Below are positions 50,501-61,934 of a stretch of DNA of 64,000 nt, one piece after another. Each line of letters opens with the position of its first letter. The stretch's first letter is position 1. This DNA comes from Earliella scabrosa (lineage: Eukaryota > Basidiomycota > Agaricomycetes > Polyporales > Polyporaceae), in NCBI GenBank assembly GCA_022605405.1, contig JABYQQ010000010.1, positions 620,001 to 684,000 on the forward strand, read 5' to 3'. Below the pieces are notes generated by a model that saw only the letters and a program-made list of their open reading frames with translations, did no database searches and was not told the DNA's origin. A program made the translations under genes and the position numbers.

Positions 50501-50896
50501 GAAGGAAGGCTCGTTGTGTGGGAGCGTGAAAGCAGACTGGTCGAAGAATGTCGAGAACTGCAATGCGCTTGGGTCGACGGCCATGTTGGGATCGAACTCT
50601 GGTAGGTCCATGTCCATGGGGAGGGAGAAGTTGAATTCCGTGCCGAGGTCGAACTTGCTATCCTGTGGGTTTGCCCATGCTGAGAGTTGGGACCAGTCGG
50701 GCTGAGTTGGGTCAAACTCTGCACCCTGGGCTTGCGACTGGGCCTGGGCTTGTGCTTGTGCTTGTGCGGCCATAGTCTGGAGCAAGAACGCGAGCGTCTC
50801 GCTGGGATCAGACTTGAGCTCGACGTTGGGAGTTGTCGGAGAAGGTGAATTGGTCGAGGATGAGCTCGAGCTCTCGGACGGGGGTGGGGTGGACAT
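47560..50896 (-). CDS. SRE1: SREBP-type bHLH transcription factor (Sre1)
   Basis: Membrane-bound regulator of sterol and hypoxia genes. Complement(47560..48575, 48631..49721, 49773..50896) gives 1,076 aa in phase. Acidic/Ser-rich N-terminus with an Ala-Gln dipeptide run near residue 50. The bHLH is at 303-375: SHTTIERRYRTNLNARITGL, with the SREBP-diagnostic Tyr311, and an extended loop before KANILGKATEYIR. An AT-hook-like KRKRGRPRK lies near 488-496. Two hydrophobic segments, about 551-565 (LLAVFAFFSVF) and 614-633 (HLLVSTLVFFYVLVPWLSG), would form the ER hairpin; the C-terminal regulatory half follows. The frame stays open upstream to 51301, so an N-terminal extension (ATG at 50992 or 51301) is possible; I chose 50896 because the sequence becomes activation-domain-like there. 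Confidence 0.9.
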
Positions 50897-53428
50897 GGTG
50901 GCAAGAGGCAAGGAGTCTTGTATGAACGAGCCGTCTGTGCACCTTTGGCCGGGAAGCGCCCGGTGTATCGGACCACTTTGCGTAAAATCCATTGGAGCCT
51001 TCTCAGCGCCTCTTACAAGCGCCCAGCCACAGACGCGGCTGTGTCCATTCTCGCCGGAGTCCTCCGCCACCGTTGTCGGGGCGTCGGCCGCTGTCCAGCA
51101 CAGCGTGTCCACCGTTCTTCGCTCTGTGCTTGCTGTCTCCGGCCTTGTACTCGCTCTTCTGCATGCGCGACGCCAACGCCTCTCCGGCGTGCTATGTTTC
51201 CCTCGTGTGAGCGTGCCGCGCCATATCTGCTCAGGCTCCGCGATTTGTCGTTGACATGCCCAGGAAACTTTGACATATCCAGGACATGACGCGGTTCTCA
51301 ACCGTACTGCATCTGGAGCATCAGCCAGCAGTCCCCTGCAATAGGTGTGTTGATGCTCCTCTCACGCAGCACCCTTGCTCGCAGCACTGGACGAGACACT
51401 TTGTTTCCCGGTGAGTGTGGCTCCTTCTCCAATCCTTCGGATTTAACGTTAGGGCCTGTACAGCCTTGATACCGTTCGCACATATGCGAGGTCGTTACGT
51501 CGAGACGACAAGCATGTACGCGCGCGCTCGGGTTTACACCTTTCCCGGTTGCGCTCGAAGATCCACCCAGCTATGTCTCTGAGTGATAGCGTCGGAGTGC
51601 TTGTCATCCTCCGGATTTTTTTGCATCTCGCGGAGTCCACGCCGATCCCCTCGGAGGCTACGTCAAGCAATCCTAGTCCGCGAACCTCAACGCGACATAT
51701 CGCGTACTCGCAGCGCCCTCATCGCACGGCATGTCAGGAGCGACAATCATTGCCTGTCACTTCGCCCGCAAGACAGACGGTCTTGGCGCACAGAGCTACA
51801 GGACGCCCCCCCGGGCATACAGCAAGTAGCCAACATTCCACCGGTGACTCCGTCACGACTGTGGTTCGCACATTGACTCAACTGCATCCCACCTTATGAG
51901 CGGACGTACCAGTGTCTGTCTTTCCAAATTGCCGAGCGGACTACAAACAATCCATCTCTGTCCCAGGACTGTCAAGCCGCTGGAGTTGGGATAGCGGGGC
52001 ATGCATCAAAGTCTGTACACCACTTACGTCCATGTACGTCGTTACTACCAGTCGCGCAATGCAATCCTGCTCTTGGCGGATGTCCCGCCGCTGCGCGATA
52101 CCAGATCCTCGTCATTCAGCCTCACGCTCCTGACGGGGCGCATACATTCTACACGGCGAGTGGCCTGATTTCGCTTCAGCAGCAAGACGACATTCCCACA
52201 GCCCATTCAGCGAACCTCCCAGAATGCCTACGATAGGGTTACATGCTCAATGTATGTAGCGGCCTATACCGTTACGGCCTCCGCAGCGGAAACATCGTGA
52301 TTGACACCTTCTCCAAGTAGATCAACATACAGGGGCCCCTATCTAAGCCCTCTGGAGTTACGTGACAGCGTTCAGATAGCGTTCAGGAGGACGCCCTTGC
52401 CTAACGAGATTCACGACGGGACGCTGGCGGAACTTGAGCGCGAAGATGGACTCGAAGTCTGATTGGGTGGGTGGGCTGCATATGCCGGACGGGGACTCTC
52501 ATTTTAGCCACACGCTCTCAACCCCGGTGACAAGAGATGCAGCGTTGCGTACGTTCTAGCAATGCTCATCCCTGATGAGTCGTTCTGATCCAAGTGGTAG
52601 TGCCTAGGTACTGCAGCCAGACGACCATTCAGTCCTCAGTATTCAAGCGCAGCGCAGCGACTATACATCGCTCCCACCCGGACAACGGCCATGGAGTGCT
52701 TGTAAAGCGAATATATCACCATTAGAATGCAGGAGGCGATGCCCGCACACGACATATACAAGAACCAAGTACGGCGAAGTCCCTTCTCGCCTCCTGGATC
52801 CGACGTACTCAGGATCCATTTCAGCTCGAAACCGATCGATGCGCACCCATACTGCAGAGGCACCTTGTCCTGCTTTCGATCAGGCGTTCATACCGGTACT
52901 TACTGGTCCGCTCCTCCAGTCCCGGATGCAGCCCTTCTGGAATCTGTCCTCTCCTTTCCGAGCGCGTGGCTGTAACGCGGCATCCAACGCTGAAACCGCC
53001 GACATGGTAGATCCACCACCTCCCTGCGTCCTGCCAACACCGTCCTTGTGGTCCTTCACGGTTCCTCCTTGATTCCAATCTGCCTCCGGGCGGCACCATA
53101 CCGCCCGACAATCGTCGAACACGGAACTGGCCTGTGCGGAATATTCGAGACTGCCAATATTTGGAACACCGGTTACTCAGAAGTTACCCAGTGACTGACA
53201 CTTGCATCGGTCAATAAAGATTACATGCATACATTACAGGAGATAGATACAGTGACAGCAGACCGACGAGACGCTCCGATCGCGAGCACGATACATATAC
53301 AACAAACGGACCAGTCGGGACGAGATGATGAAAGGATAGATAGTAGATACACTTCACTTCGTTCACAGCCTATAGGCTGTCTCAACCCCCCTCTGCCTCC
53401 TACCTCTAGAGCCCTTCGCTCGTGGCGT
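50897..53428. other. 2.5-kb gene-poor region
   Basis: The largest gap in the window. The first 400 bp are probably SRE1 leader and promoter. A plus-strand frame without any ATG stays open from about 51852 to 52239 (it reads PPYERTYQCLSFQIAE near its start and YQILVIQPHAPDGAHTFY near its end) and may be a gene relic. Beyond 52250 I see only short open frames. No terminal repeats or transposase motifs were found. Confidence 0.4.
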
Positions 53429-55582
53429 TCAGACGACCTCAACGAAGTTCGCAGGGAAGATACCCTCGGACCCGTCGACCTTGCCCCTCCACCACGTATT
53501 CGTGTCGTCGCTCTTCTCCGTCACAGTGATCACCTGGCCCTTCTGGAACGACAGGTCGCCCGGCTGCAACGACCACAAGCCCGACACCAGCCATCAGCTT
53601 TGGTTTCGCACAAGGATGACTACGAGTCCCGCACGCACCTGAACCGCCTTGAAGTCATACAGGGCAATCGCCCGCGCAACGCCCTCGTGCGGCAACAGCG
53701 GGCGCGCCAGCTCGGCCTTGGGCGCGATCTTCGGCTTCCCGTTCCCACTCGACAAGCTCCCGTTCCGGCCCAGCGTGGTCGCAGACAGCTGCTCCCCAAG
53801 CCCGAGCAGGTCTTCGTCGTCGTTCCCTCGCCCCGGCGCCGTCTCGAATGGGTTCGTACCCGCGCCCGCCCCAGTACCAAAGCTCTGTCCCATGGACCCC
53901 ATGGACGCGGAGGAAGGCGCGTACGCGCTGAACGCGCGCCGGTGGCTCGTCGCGTCCGACATGCTCGACTGCGCCTGGCTGAATGGCGGGAGGCTGTTGA
54001 ACGGGCTACCCGGCTCCCAATTGTCGTCCTGCGATGTACGCCGCTGAGCTTCTGGAGGGGTCTTCCGACGGGACAGAGGCGGGTGCTGTCGCAGCTGGTC
54101 TTCAGTTGCGTAGTCGGACTGGAAGGTGGTCTCGAAGTAGCCAGTGGTGGGGTTCAGGGCTCGTCCCAGTCGTGGGGACGGTCGATCCTCTGGCGAGAGG
54201 TTCGGAGGCGTGTGCGCATCCGCGGGCATTGGGGCGCGATTCGGGTCGTGGAAGTCGGAAAAGTAAGAGCCACCGCTCTTGCGGCGGCCCCAATTTACTG
54301 GAGGGAATGAGATGCTGTTCGACTTCTCTTTCTTCTTCTTTGACAGCTTGCTGCTACTTGTAGAAGGTGTCGGCGAGCTGTCGGGGAAATAGCGATCCCC
54401 AGAGGGCCCGTTCTCGTTCAAGCCAGGGCTTTCGACTCCGCCGAACATGTACGGGTCGGACTTGTGATTTGCCTGGAACTCCTGCACCCATCGACGTCCT
54501 CCTGGCATGCCTGTACATGCATCCAAAGTCTTGATGAGCGGCGAAGCCCACTCTGGGGGCGGTATCGCACCGCTCAGCAGTTGTTTGACCGTCACGTCAG
54601 CGCGATATGCCTGCGCATTGGCGTCCTGGCGCTCCACTATGACGGAGCCCTCTATTGAGACACCGCCGAAGAGACCTCGGGTCTTCGAGTAACTGTACAT
54701 GGCTGCAACTTTGCCGCTGGTGTTGAGAGAACCGAGCGCCTCTCCGTTCCGTCCTAGAGGGCCCACGGCTACGCTCAGGTTACCACCTAATGTCAAGGAA
54801 CCTGCGGACATGAAGGATCGCTGACATAGCTGTTAGCTTGACATCACCCTACTAGGGATGAGTACTTACAACGGCCTGTTAAGCCCGTCAATATCAGAGT
54901 GATCGACCTCAATGTGCAGGGCCACAACTTACCGAACTTGAATTGAGCACGACGAGAAAGTCGGTCATTTCCGCTCCAGCTTGTCCTCCGACACCAAGTC
55001 CAGCCGTTCCGATGGCGCTAGGAGCGGACCACGCTAACAGTCTGCATCAGCATTGGACTCGACTCAATGCGTCAACCACGTGTCCCCGGCACACACGCCC
55101 TCCCTCAACGCCTTGCTGGAATCGGTAGGTCAAAGACCATTACCATCGGCTGCCGTACGTTGGCATTACGGGTAGAGGTCCGGGGAAGGGATACATCTTG
55201 ATCGGATCCCTCGAATGGGAGTGTCACTGAAGAGACAGGAATATACTCACTGCCATCCTGAAGCCTGGCGATGACAACGCCGCTACCCGCTCTTGCTGAG
55301 AACAGGAAGCCCGCTTTGAAGATCGTGAAGATGGCGAACCCCTTCGCATTCTCAAGCACGCTTCGGGGAACGACCTATCCGGGCTCGTCAATTGTAAGCA
55401 TGACATCTAGGGCTGTGTGAGCGCACTCCATCAAGACCATTGTTTCCGCTGTCGACAAAGGACTTGACTGCACTGAATTAGACAACAGAAGCGATGCCAT
55501 CGGGGGAGATGGGCCTACATATCTGCGCGGCCTTCAAGCATTCCTTCGGCAGCGGTTGCGGAAGCGGTGTGTTAAACTTCAT
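53429..55582 (-). CDS. SYLF-SH3 protein, YSC84/LSB3 type
   Basis: Actin-patch and endocytosis adaptor that binds phosphoinositides through its SYLF domain. It starts MKFNTPLPQPLPKECLKAAQ at 55582. The SYLF domain continues over small exons: VKSFVDSGNNGLDG, VVPRSVLENAKGFAIFTIFK with AGFLFSARAGSGVVIARL, TWSAPSAIGTAGLGVGGQAG and LTLGGNLSVAVGPLGRNGEA. A Pro/Ser-rich linker of about 250 residues is followed by the SH3 domain: ARAIALYDFKAVQ, LSFQKGQVITVTEKSDDTNT, WWRGKVDGSEGIFPANFVEV, with TGA at 53429-53431. ALYDF, the WW pair and the final PxNFV of SH3 are all present. One intron (about 55040-55250) is near 200 bp. About 540 aa, close to fungal Lsb3. Confidence 0.88.
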
Positions 55583-56295
55583 TCGTTGGAGTCGAGGTCT
55601 AGGGAGTGGTTGTCGCTAGCGCGAGTGAGAAAAAGAAGAGCAGAGGAAAGACACCGAGGGGAGACGGAGGACGAGGGCGATTATATATCGAGCCTCGGGA
55701 GGACTTGGTGTGTCGTCGGCAGAGGACGCAATACTGGTTAGGCGCCGATTACATCATTTCCCCGCATAAGCTTCCGGCGCAGGGGCGGCGCAGCGCCGGA
55801 TCGGTTCGGCGGGAATTGCCTGGTCCGGCGGGTATAAGAACAATTTTCGCTGGCGGACGTGTCCTCGTCGCCGACACCTTATCACCCCTCTCCACGCTCG
55901 CTCACTGGCAAGGGGCCATTTGTATCGGCGCAGAGCCATCGACGCTCCGCCTTCGCTAGCAGCTCTATGCGTTGTTCATTGCAACGGCGATGATGGACTT
56001 CTAGATAGTAGTGTGAGCCACATTCTTCGTAGCCTCGGTCCAATATAATATCTCCCACAACATCGTTTCTCCATGGCATGTCGCGGCTATTGCTTCCGTA
56101 TCCGGCTTGAGGTCAAAGAATTGGAGGACCGTGAAGCTTGAACCGTGAGGAGTCGAAGATTGGTAAGTTCATGCTCTAGACTGCTTCCAATCCCATATCC
56201 TCAAAGTCGTCGCAATCCTCCCACGAGTCCTGCTCGAGAGGTTGTCGAGAGGCCGGATCGGTATAAAGCATCTCATCATCCACGATTCCCTAGAT
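55583..56295. other. divergent promoter region (YSC84-type gene and D-amino-acid oxidase)
   Basis: 713 bp. A minus-strand TATATAA at 55681-55687 is about 100 bp from the SYLF-SH3 start. A plus-strand TATAAG lies at 55833-55838 and a TATAAA at 56262-56267. No gene seen. Confidence 0.45.
56262..56267 (+). promoter_or_regulatory. TATA box of the D-amino-acid oxidase gene
   Basis: TATAAA 34 bp upstream of the ATG at 56296. At the usual 30-bp spacing the transcript would have an almost absent 5' UTR, so the element may serve an upstream-shifted start. Confidence 0.4.
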
Positions 56296-57734
56296 ATGTC
56301 TCAGCCTCTCAAGAACGTTGCCGTGCTTGGTGCCGGTACGTACTTATGCATTATGACGGATCCTTCATGATGGTACTGACATTCCAGTTCATCGGCAGGT
56401 GTGGTTGGACTGACCACAGCCATCAAGATCCAAGAAAAGGGAGGCTACAAAGTCACTATCATCGCAGAGACATTCCCAGGCGATCCCAAGACCAGCAAAT
56501 ACACGAGTCTTTGGGCCGTACGCCCTCATTATCCGTGTGGCTCTGCCTGCTACTTATCGATTATCAGGGCGCACACCATGTGAGCCATGCTGCTCACGAT
56601 GAGAAGCAAATGGGTAAGATACTCCACGAACAAACGCAACCCGCGATTAAGCATACACGCAGCCATCGACAGAGAGACTTTCGATGTCATGTGGGGCCTG
56701 TCTGCTCCAGGCGGGGACGCGGAGCACTGCTTCATGCGTGTTCCACAGACAGACTACCTCCTTGACGGTCGAGACGAATGTCTGAACTGGATGCCCGACG
56801 TATGTCCAATCTTGTCCAACATCCTTCAATTGTCATGCTAAATCAGGGTCCAGTTCAAGAAGCTTGATCCCAACTCCCTCATTCCGGGCGCACTCGCCGG
56901 CACGTCTTTCACGACGGTCAACGTTGACACCCCGGTCTACCTCCCGTATCTCCTGGCTCGATTCCTCTCCCGTGGTGGCACAATCGTTCGAGGCTCTGTG
57001 CAGCATGTCTCCCAGGTCGTCGAAGGCGGCCCCGACCTCTTCCGCCGCGGCCGTGCAGACTTGTCCCCGGTGGACGCGCTAGTCGTCTGTCCTGGGCTCG
57101 GCGCGAGAACACTCGGTGGCGTCGAGGATAAGGACGTCTACCCCGTGCGCGGGCAGGTCGTGATTATCCGCGCACCGTGGATCACGTTCGGTCGCACTGC
57201 AAGCCACCTCGCAGACGGGCTGTGGACGTACATCATCCCTCGGCGTTCTGGCGATGTGCGTCTCTCCTATCTGGTGCTCATCGTAACTTCACGTTCTCAT
57301 CATCGATGTTTCGCTGCTGTAGGTCATTCTTGGAGGTACGAAAGAGGACAATGACTGGTACCCCGCCGCACGCCCGGAGATGACGACGGACATCCTACAG
57401 CGCTGCTTCGCGCTCTGTCCCGATATCGTCCCTCCTTCGATCCGTGCGGAACGGGCAGGAAACATCGACGACGTCCGCGCGCTCATTGTCGAGGAGGGCT
57501 GTGGATTTCGTCCGCAGCGCAAGGGCGGCATCCGGCTCGATGTCGAGTGGCTGCCTGGTAGGGAGGGGCAGGGCAGGGTCCCGATGCTACTCAACTATGG
57601 GTGAGTAGCTCGTTGTAGTGTATCCGAGCTGCATTGATGGCAATGTTGTTGACAGGCATGGCGGCGGCGGATATCAGTCTTCGTGGGGGAGCGCGTCCAT
57701 TGCGCTTGAGCTTCTAGAGAAGGTTCTCGCCTGA
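56296..57734 (+). CDS. D-amino-acid oxidase
   Basis: FAD enzyme that oxidises D-amino acids to 2-oxo acids with H2O2 release, usually peroxisomal. It starts MSQPLKNVAVL with the FAD motif GAGVVG at residues 12-17. Exon 2 ends in YTSLWA and exon 3 begins GAHHVS, together the conserved WAGAHHVS flavin-binding stretch. FKKLDPNSLIPGALAGTSFT, VYLPYLLARFL, VYPVRGQVVIIRAP and VILGGTKEDNDWY follow. The C-terminal signature HGGGGYQSSWGSA is complete. It ends EKVLA at TGA 57732-57734, without the SKL-type peroxisomal signal common in this family. Early exons: 56296..56335, 56399..56517, 56568..56613. It converges on the Nudix gene with 152 bp between stops. Confidence 0.9.
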
Positions 57735-57886
57735 TCAGAAGTGGCCTAATCCAAAAAGCAGTACAAGTCTGTGTACCAACAGCCTTCGTCATCTATCGTT
57801 GTTATGGCGGCCACCACAGTACATCTTTATCCCCATATTATACACCAAAATCTTTTGCATCTATGAGCCAAGGAGTAGTCGCAAAC

Positions 57887-58787
57887 TCAAGGAGAAACCG
57901 GGGGTGTCGCCGCGAACCACCACTTGAGCATCTTCTGGTCCGCCGAGAAGTCCGCCCGTCCGATGAACCACCGCCGTGAAAACATCAACGGCATCCAGAA
58001 CTCGTCGTCCGCCCACATCTGCCCGAGCGGGATCTTCGGGAGCGCGTTCGACTCGACATCGGAGCCGGGACCATGGTCCACAGCGTTTGTCAGAGGTAGC
58101 AGCTCTCTCTGTACGGAGAACCATGCTGGGCGCATCTCGTCGGTCCTGCACATGCGATAGCTCAGCTCCAAGCAATACGGCATCGGATTTGGAATGGCGG
58201 AGAGTTACTCAGTGATTGTGCCGCTGTACTCGTCCGCGCGGAACACGTCGATGTGAAATGCGGCGTCAGTACCGTCGACGACGAACAGAAGCACGCCGCA
58301 GTGCTCAAGGGGCGCCTTAATCCCTGCTTCCTCCTGAATAGATGCAACAGTAGTCAGGACATCAATCCAAACTACGAATGACCCTGAACATTCACCTCTA
58401 GTTCGCGAACTGCAGCCTGTTGAGGAGTCTCCCCGGGATCCACCTTCCCGCCGAATCCGTTCCATCTAAGAGTCAATCGAGTGGCGCCACTGTTGAATAT
58501 CCGTGTGAGCAGCCAAGGACAGAGACACGTACAGTCCTTGTCCAAAGCCCCGCTTCTTGAAGCCGAGAAGCACCTGGTAAGGGGGTCTCAGTACTACCCT
58601 AGCTGTGACTTCTAGACACACAGACGTGGTGGTACTCAGGACTTACCTTCGCGTCATTGAGAATCACGAACGCGTTCGTGTACCGTTTTGTCTTCTCGTA
58701 CTCAACCCAGTTCGGGCGCCCGCTGTTCGCTGTCTCGATGAGTGGGCCGTCGTATGCCAGTCCCGGTGGAAGGGATAAAGTAGCCAT
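57887..58787 (-). CDS. MTH1-like Nudix hydrolase
   Basis: Probable nucleotide-pool sanitising pyrophosphatase (8-oxo-dGTP or 2-hydroxy-dATP type). Five exons, complement(57887..58145, 58209..58333, 58396..58465, 58533..58573, 58647..58787), 211 aa, phases consistent. The Nudix box at residues 67-89 is perfect: G67, E73, R81-E82, E85-E86 and G88. It is preceded by GLWNGFGGKV, the MTH1 signature. DEMRPAWFSVQ and WADDEFWMPLMF also match that family, the tail less so. Start at 58787 (MATLSLPPG); an ATG nine codons upstream (58814) is possible. The promoter side holds a 25-bp direct repeat with CACGTG cores. Confidence 0.9.
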
Positions 58788-59663
58788 CGTGGTCAATCTG
58801 CGACGGTGGAGCACTTGAACATCCAGAAGGCATTACTACCGCAGCACCGCGCGTTAGGTAACATACACGTGGAATGTGAGTCGATTCCCGCTAGAAGGTC
58901 GCGATCAAGCTTTCACGTTCGAAGTCCACTCCGACTCGCGACGCGCGTCGCTGACATGCCACGCGAAAGGTAACATGCACGTGCGATGTGACTGACACCG
59001 GCGCTTCGTGTCCAACTGTCCAAGTGTCGACAGTCGAGTCGAGCTCTTCCCTGCAGTGTTGCACTACAGAGCGCACTGGCAGTCTGGGGCCCGCCCGCTG
59101 AGGAATCCTATTGCACATGCCAGTACCATCGCCGAAGTTTGCACCGACTAGCAGTATTCGCGCCCAACACCCCATCTATTCCCTGACCGCCGGTTCCCAC
59201 TCCGAGTCGGACAGTTTTCCTCGTAAGTATCATGGTGTATAGTGCTGCCCTGGCTTCACCGTTGTTGCTCATGTCACAGTATAGATTATTGCCCTGCGTC
59301 TACAATGTTTTTTGCCATCGATGGGCTTACCGCCGGCCGAGCTAGAGACAGCTCGAACCTGGTCCCGCAAGACGGCCACAAAGATGATTCTACCTTGTTG
59401 TGCAGGGGCGCTACGTATCGGATGCAATAGGGAAGCAACCCCGTTACCCCGTGCCAGGTCATCGTGACGCTCCATCGAAAAACCATCGAAGCGCATTACG
59501 GAGTATTCAGACTTCCAGGACGAAGCCATGAGCGGTGATGGCTCAAGTGAGAACGCACCTTGCTTGGGTGCGCGTTCTTTTCGTGTCCTTCCTCTCGCAC
59601 CATACAGTTAATGGCTGTGTGCGCACGCCTCTCCAACGCTCTACGCATACGCGCATTGTCCTC
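58788..59663. other. promoter region between Nudix and UstYa-like genes
   Basis: 876 bp between divergent starts. Two copies of a 25-bp element lie at 58857-58881 and 58969-58993. Short open frames near 59242-59530 lack support. Confidence 0.45.
58857..58993 (+). repeat. pair of 25-bp direct repeats with CACGTG core
   Basis: Copies at 58857-58881 and 58969-58993, same orientation, 112 bp apart, 21 of 25 positions identical. Both read GGTAACAT, one variable base, CACGTG, then ATGTGA and T with small changes. CACGTG is a classic bHLH E-box. They lie about 70-95 and 180-205 bp upstream of the Nudix ATG. Confidence 0.7.
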
Positions 59664-60403
59664 ATGAGCTCTACTGGCTTGCGCATTCTTGTCATTGCCC
59701 TCACGACGGCTGGCATTCTTGCCGCCATCGTCGCAGGACCATACCCCCTGGGTCATGTCCAACTTGAAGCTCTTGGTTTAGCACCGGAGGCGGACACAGC
59801 AGATCGGTCGTACTCTCGCATGAGTACGTCCTCCTAGCTCTCTTATTCTCGTCGCTCATTATCAACCTAACGACATGGCTTGCAGGCATTCCCTACACGG
59901 GGGTATCACCTGTGTGGGACATCGGGCCTCTCGACGAAGTTGCACTGCACTTCGAGGCATCGGTACACTACCAGCTCAACTCCACCCTGGCGGACGCGGA
60001 GTGGGCCGCACTCTACCCCCCAAACGGCGGCCTCGTCCATGCCAAGACCACCGACGGCAAATACGAGGGCGTCTACTTGTTGTCCCTCTTCCACCAGCTG
60101 CAATGCCTCGACATTCTTCGGCAAACGTACGCAGCTCGCGCGCGACCGGGCGGGCTCGCTACGCATTGCTTGAACTACATCCGGCAGACGATATTGTGTC
60201 GCCGCGATGTGAGACTCGAGCCTGTGGTTGACGTCAAGGGTCTCCACGCCGTCCAGCCTTGGAAGAGCGTTCGGTGCAAGGATTGGAGGCAGGTGTACGC
60301 CGCGCAGGAGATCAATGCGGAGGCTTGGGGTCAGGCCTTCACTGGCAACGGTACGGTCGCACGCGGAGCTGCTACCGCCACGTCTTCAGAAGGAGAAGCA
60401 TAG
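59664..60403 (+). CDS. UstYa-family (DUF3328) protein with altered first His motif
   Basis: 225 aa from join(59664..59823, 59886..60403). A transmembrane helix is at about residues 7-26, the usual type II topology. The C-terminal UstYa region contains YPPNGGLVHA, then HQLQCLDILRQ at 123-133 and THCLNYIRQTILC at 146-158. Family members normally have HxxHC twice (HQLHCL and DHC); here residue 126 is Gln (CAA at 60101-60103), while His123, Cys127, His147 and Cys148 remain. UstYa proteins oxidise or cyclise ribosomal peptides or other small molecules in fungal pathways. No precursor peptide with repeated cores and KR sites is visible nearby. The start could also be the upstream ATG at 59535, but 59664 places the helix at the N-terminus. 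Confidence 0.85.
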
Positions 60404-60939
60404 GTGTCTTTAGGTTCGTGTTCTTCGGGTCCGCTCAGTTGAGAAACGCTGATGCCGCTTTGCCCAGCTTCCATTACACTGCAATACCCAGTCCGGACAT
60501 GATGGCGAAGTTGTGATGTTGATCTTCGGGAGACATAGACAATGGGATGAGAATGCTGCGCGCGAGGAAGCGTCATGTGGGAGGCTCAAGAGAAATGCTC
60601 TCATTCCTCACGACAACATACTGATCGTGGAGTTGAGAAGCCGAACGTCTTGGAACTTCTGATGTTGACTGGAGCGCTTCCACTCAACTGAGCTAATCTG
60701 ATTCCTGTAGAACGTCCCCTTCGCGATCGATGAGAACAAGCACAGTATTGCATCCGACCGCGAAAGGCCGTCAACATGCTTCTGCCGCACGAATGGTGCA
60801 GGCGGCTAAGCCGGATCGGCGATTGTACGAGCTGCGAATTCGACCATGGGTTACAGCGACCCGACAGCCTTATACATTAGGTACGTGATGACTTTCTTGC
60901 GTACGCCTCAACTCACACAACTCACGGTTTCTACAGGTA
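60404..60939. other. intergenic region between UstYa-like gene and membrane protein gene
   Basis: 536 bp. A plus-strand TATA-like CTTATACAT lies near 60870, about 65 bp before the next ATG. No peptide-precursor ORF seen. Confidence 0.45.
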
Positions 60940-61934
60940 ATGGTTTCCCGCGAAGCTTACGCTCCTCTTCTCGCCCAAGACGACGTCGACAATGACTTTG
61001 CGATGTCAGGTAGTCAGTCTGAGGTGAAGCTGGGTGAGTAACACGCGGTTTCATCACCATATGTTCTGTATGAACCTCCAGCTTGATGCCTTAGTAGTCC
61101 GTCCTTCCTGGCACACTTCATTCAGTGTCCGCGTCGCCCTGGTGATAGCGCTTGTGTCAACCTTGCTCAACGTATCGTCTGTGTGGTGGACGTTCGCTAG
61201 CAACGCCGCCGCACCGACAGACCCTCGTCCGTTGGCGGAGTTGTCGTACGCGAGCGCATACATTGGGCTGGAGAACGCATACCGCGACCCAACGACCCCG
61301 CCCCTCCTTCCGGTCGTGAACTATCCGACCAGGGTTGCGACCGTCGACTCGTTGCGCCAAGGCAAGACATATGTCGACGTGCCCCAGCTGTCCTCTACTT
61401 ACGGGATGTTCTATGCCGAACGGCAGCACGCGCTGGTATCTGCACATGTGCGTCCGTGCCCCGACCTGCCTCTCGTCCATTGACTTAACTCTACATCGTT
61501 TCGCACAGGGTTCCACCTACTTCCAGTTCTTTGCTGGCGACTTCGCTATGGAGCGATGCACGCTGGAAATCCGGATCCCACCACCGGGCTCGGACGAGCT
61601 AGAGTCGGGCCCCATCCTATCTGCTGCATCTGTCCCTGTCCAAGTTTGGCGCGTGAAGGCCCCGAGGACGCTCAACATCTCCGACATCTCCTGGGCGAGT
61701 CGCCCGGACAGGGATGGGCTGCTCGGCGCGTGGGCCCTGAAGTACAACCAGACCGTCGTCTCGGACGAGTTCATCTGCCCGTCGCTCACCTTTCAGACGT
61801 TTGAAATGGCGTGTGAGCCTGGCGCGGAGAATTGCTTGGTGCGGTTCACACAAGTGAGGAAGAGGCAGAACCTTGGTGCGTACTCGGTGTTCAGAGCTGT
61901 TCGAGTGGAACTGAATCATGTCATTGGTGGATAG
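60940..61934 (+). CDS. single-pass membrane protein, unknown (basidiomycete type)
   Basis: 290 aa from join(60940..61033, 61095..61447, 61509..61934), phases 1 and 0. It starts MVSREAYAPLLAQDDVDNDF. A short cytosolic N-terminus is followed by one hydrophobic helix at about residues 43-65 (VALVIALVSTLLNVSSVWWT). The outside part contains LSYASAYIGLENAYRD, GSTYFQFFAGDFAMERCTLE and ICPSLTFQTFEMACEPGAEN, with four or five Cys that could form disulfides. The general layout recalls proteins annotated in mushrooms as But2-C-terminal-like, but I cannot confirm a domain. It is co-oriented with the UstYa-like gene, 536 bp downstream. Confidence 0.72.

Noticed and set aside
50897..53428. transposable element in the gene-poor gap
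   Set aside because: I searched by eye for terminal repeats, target duplications and DDE/RT motifs and saw none.
59535..59663. upstream ATG extension of the UstYa-like protein
   Set aside because: It would bury the membrane helix behind 43 residues without family similarity; not excluded, but less likely.
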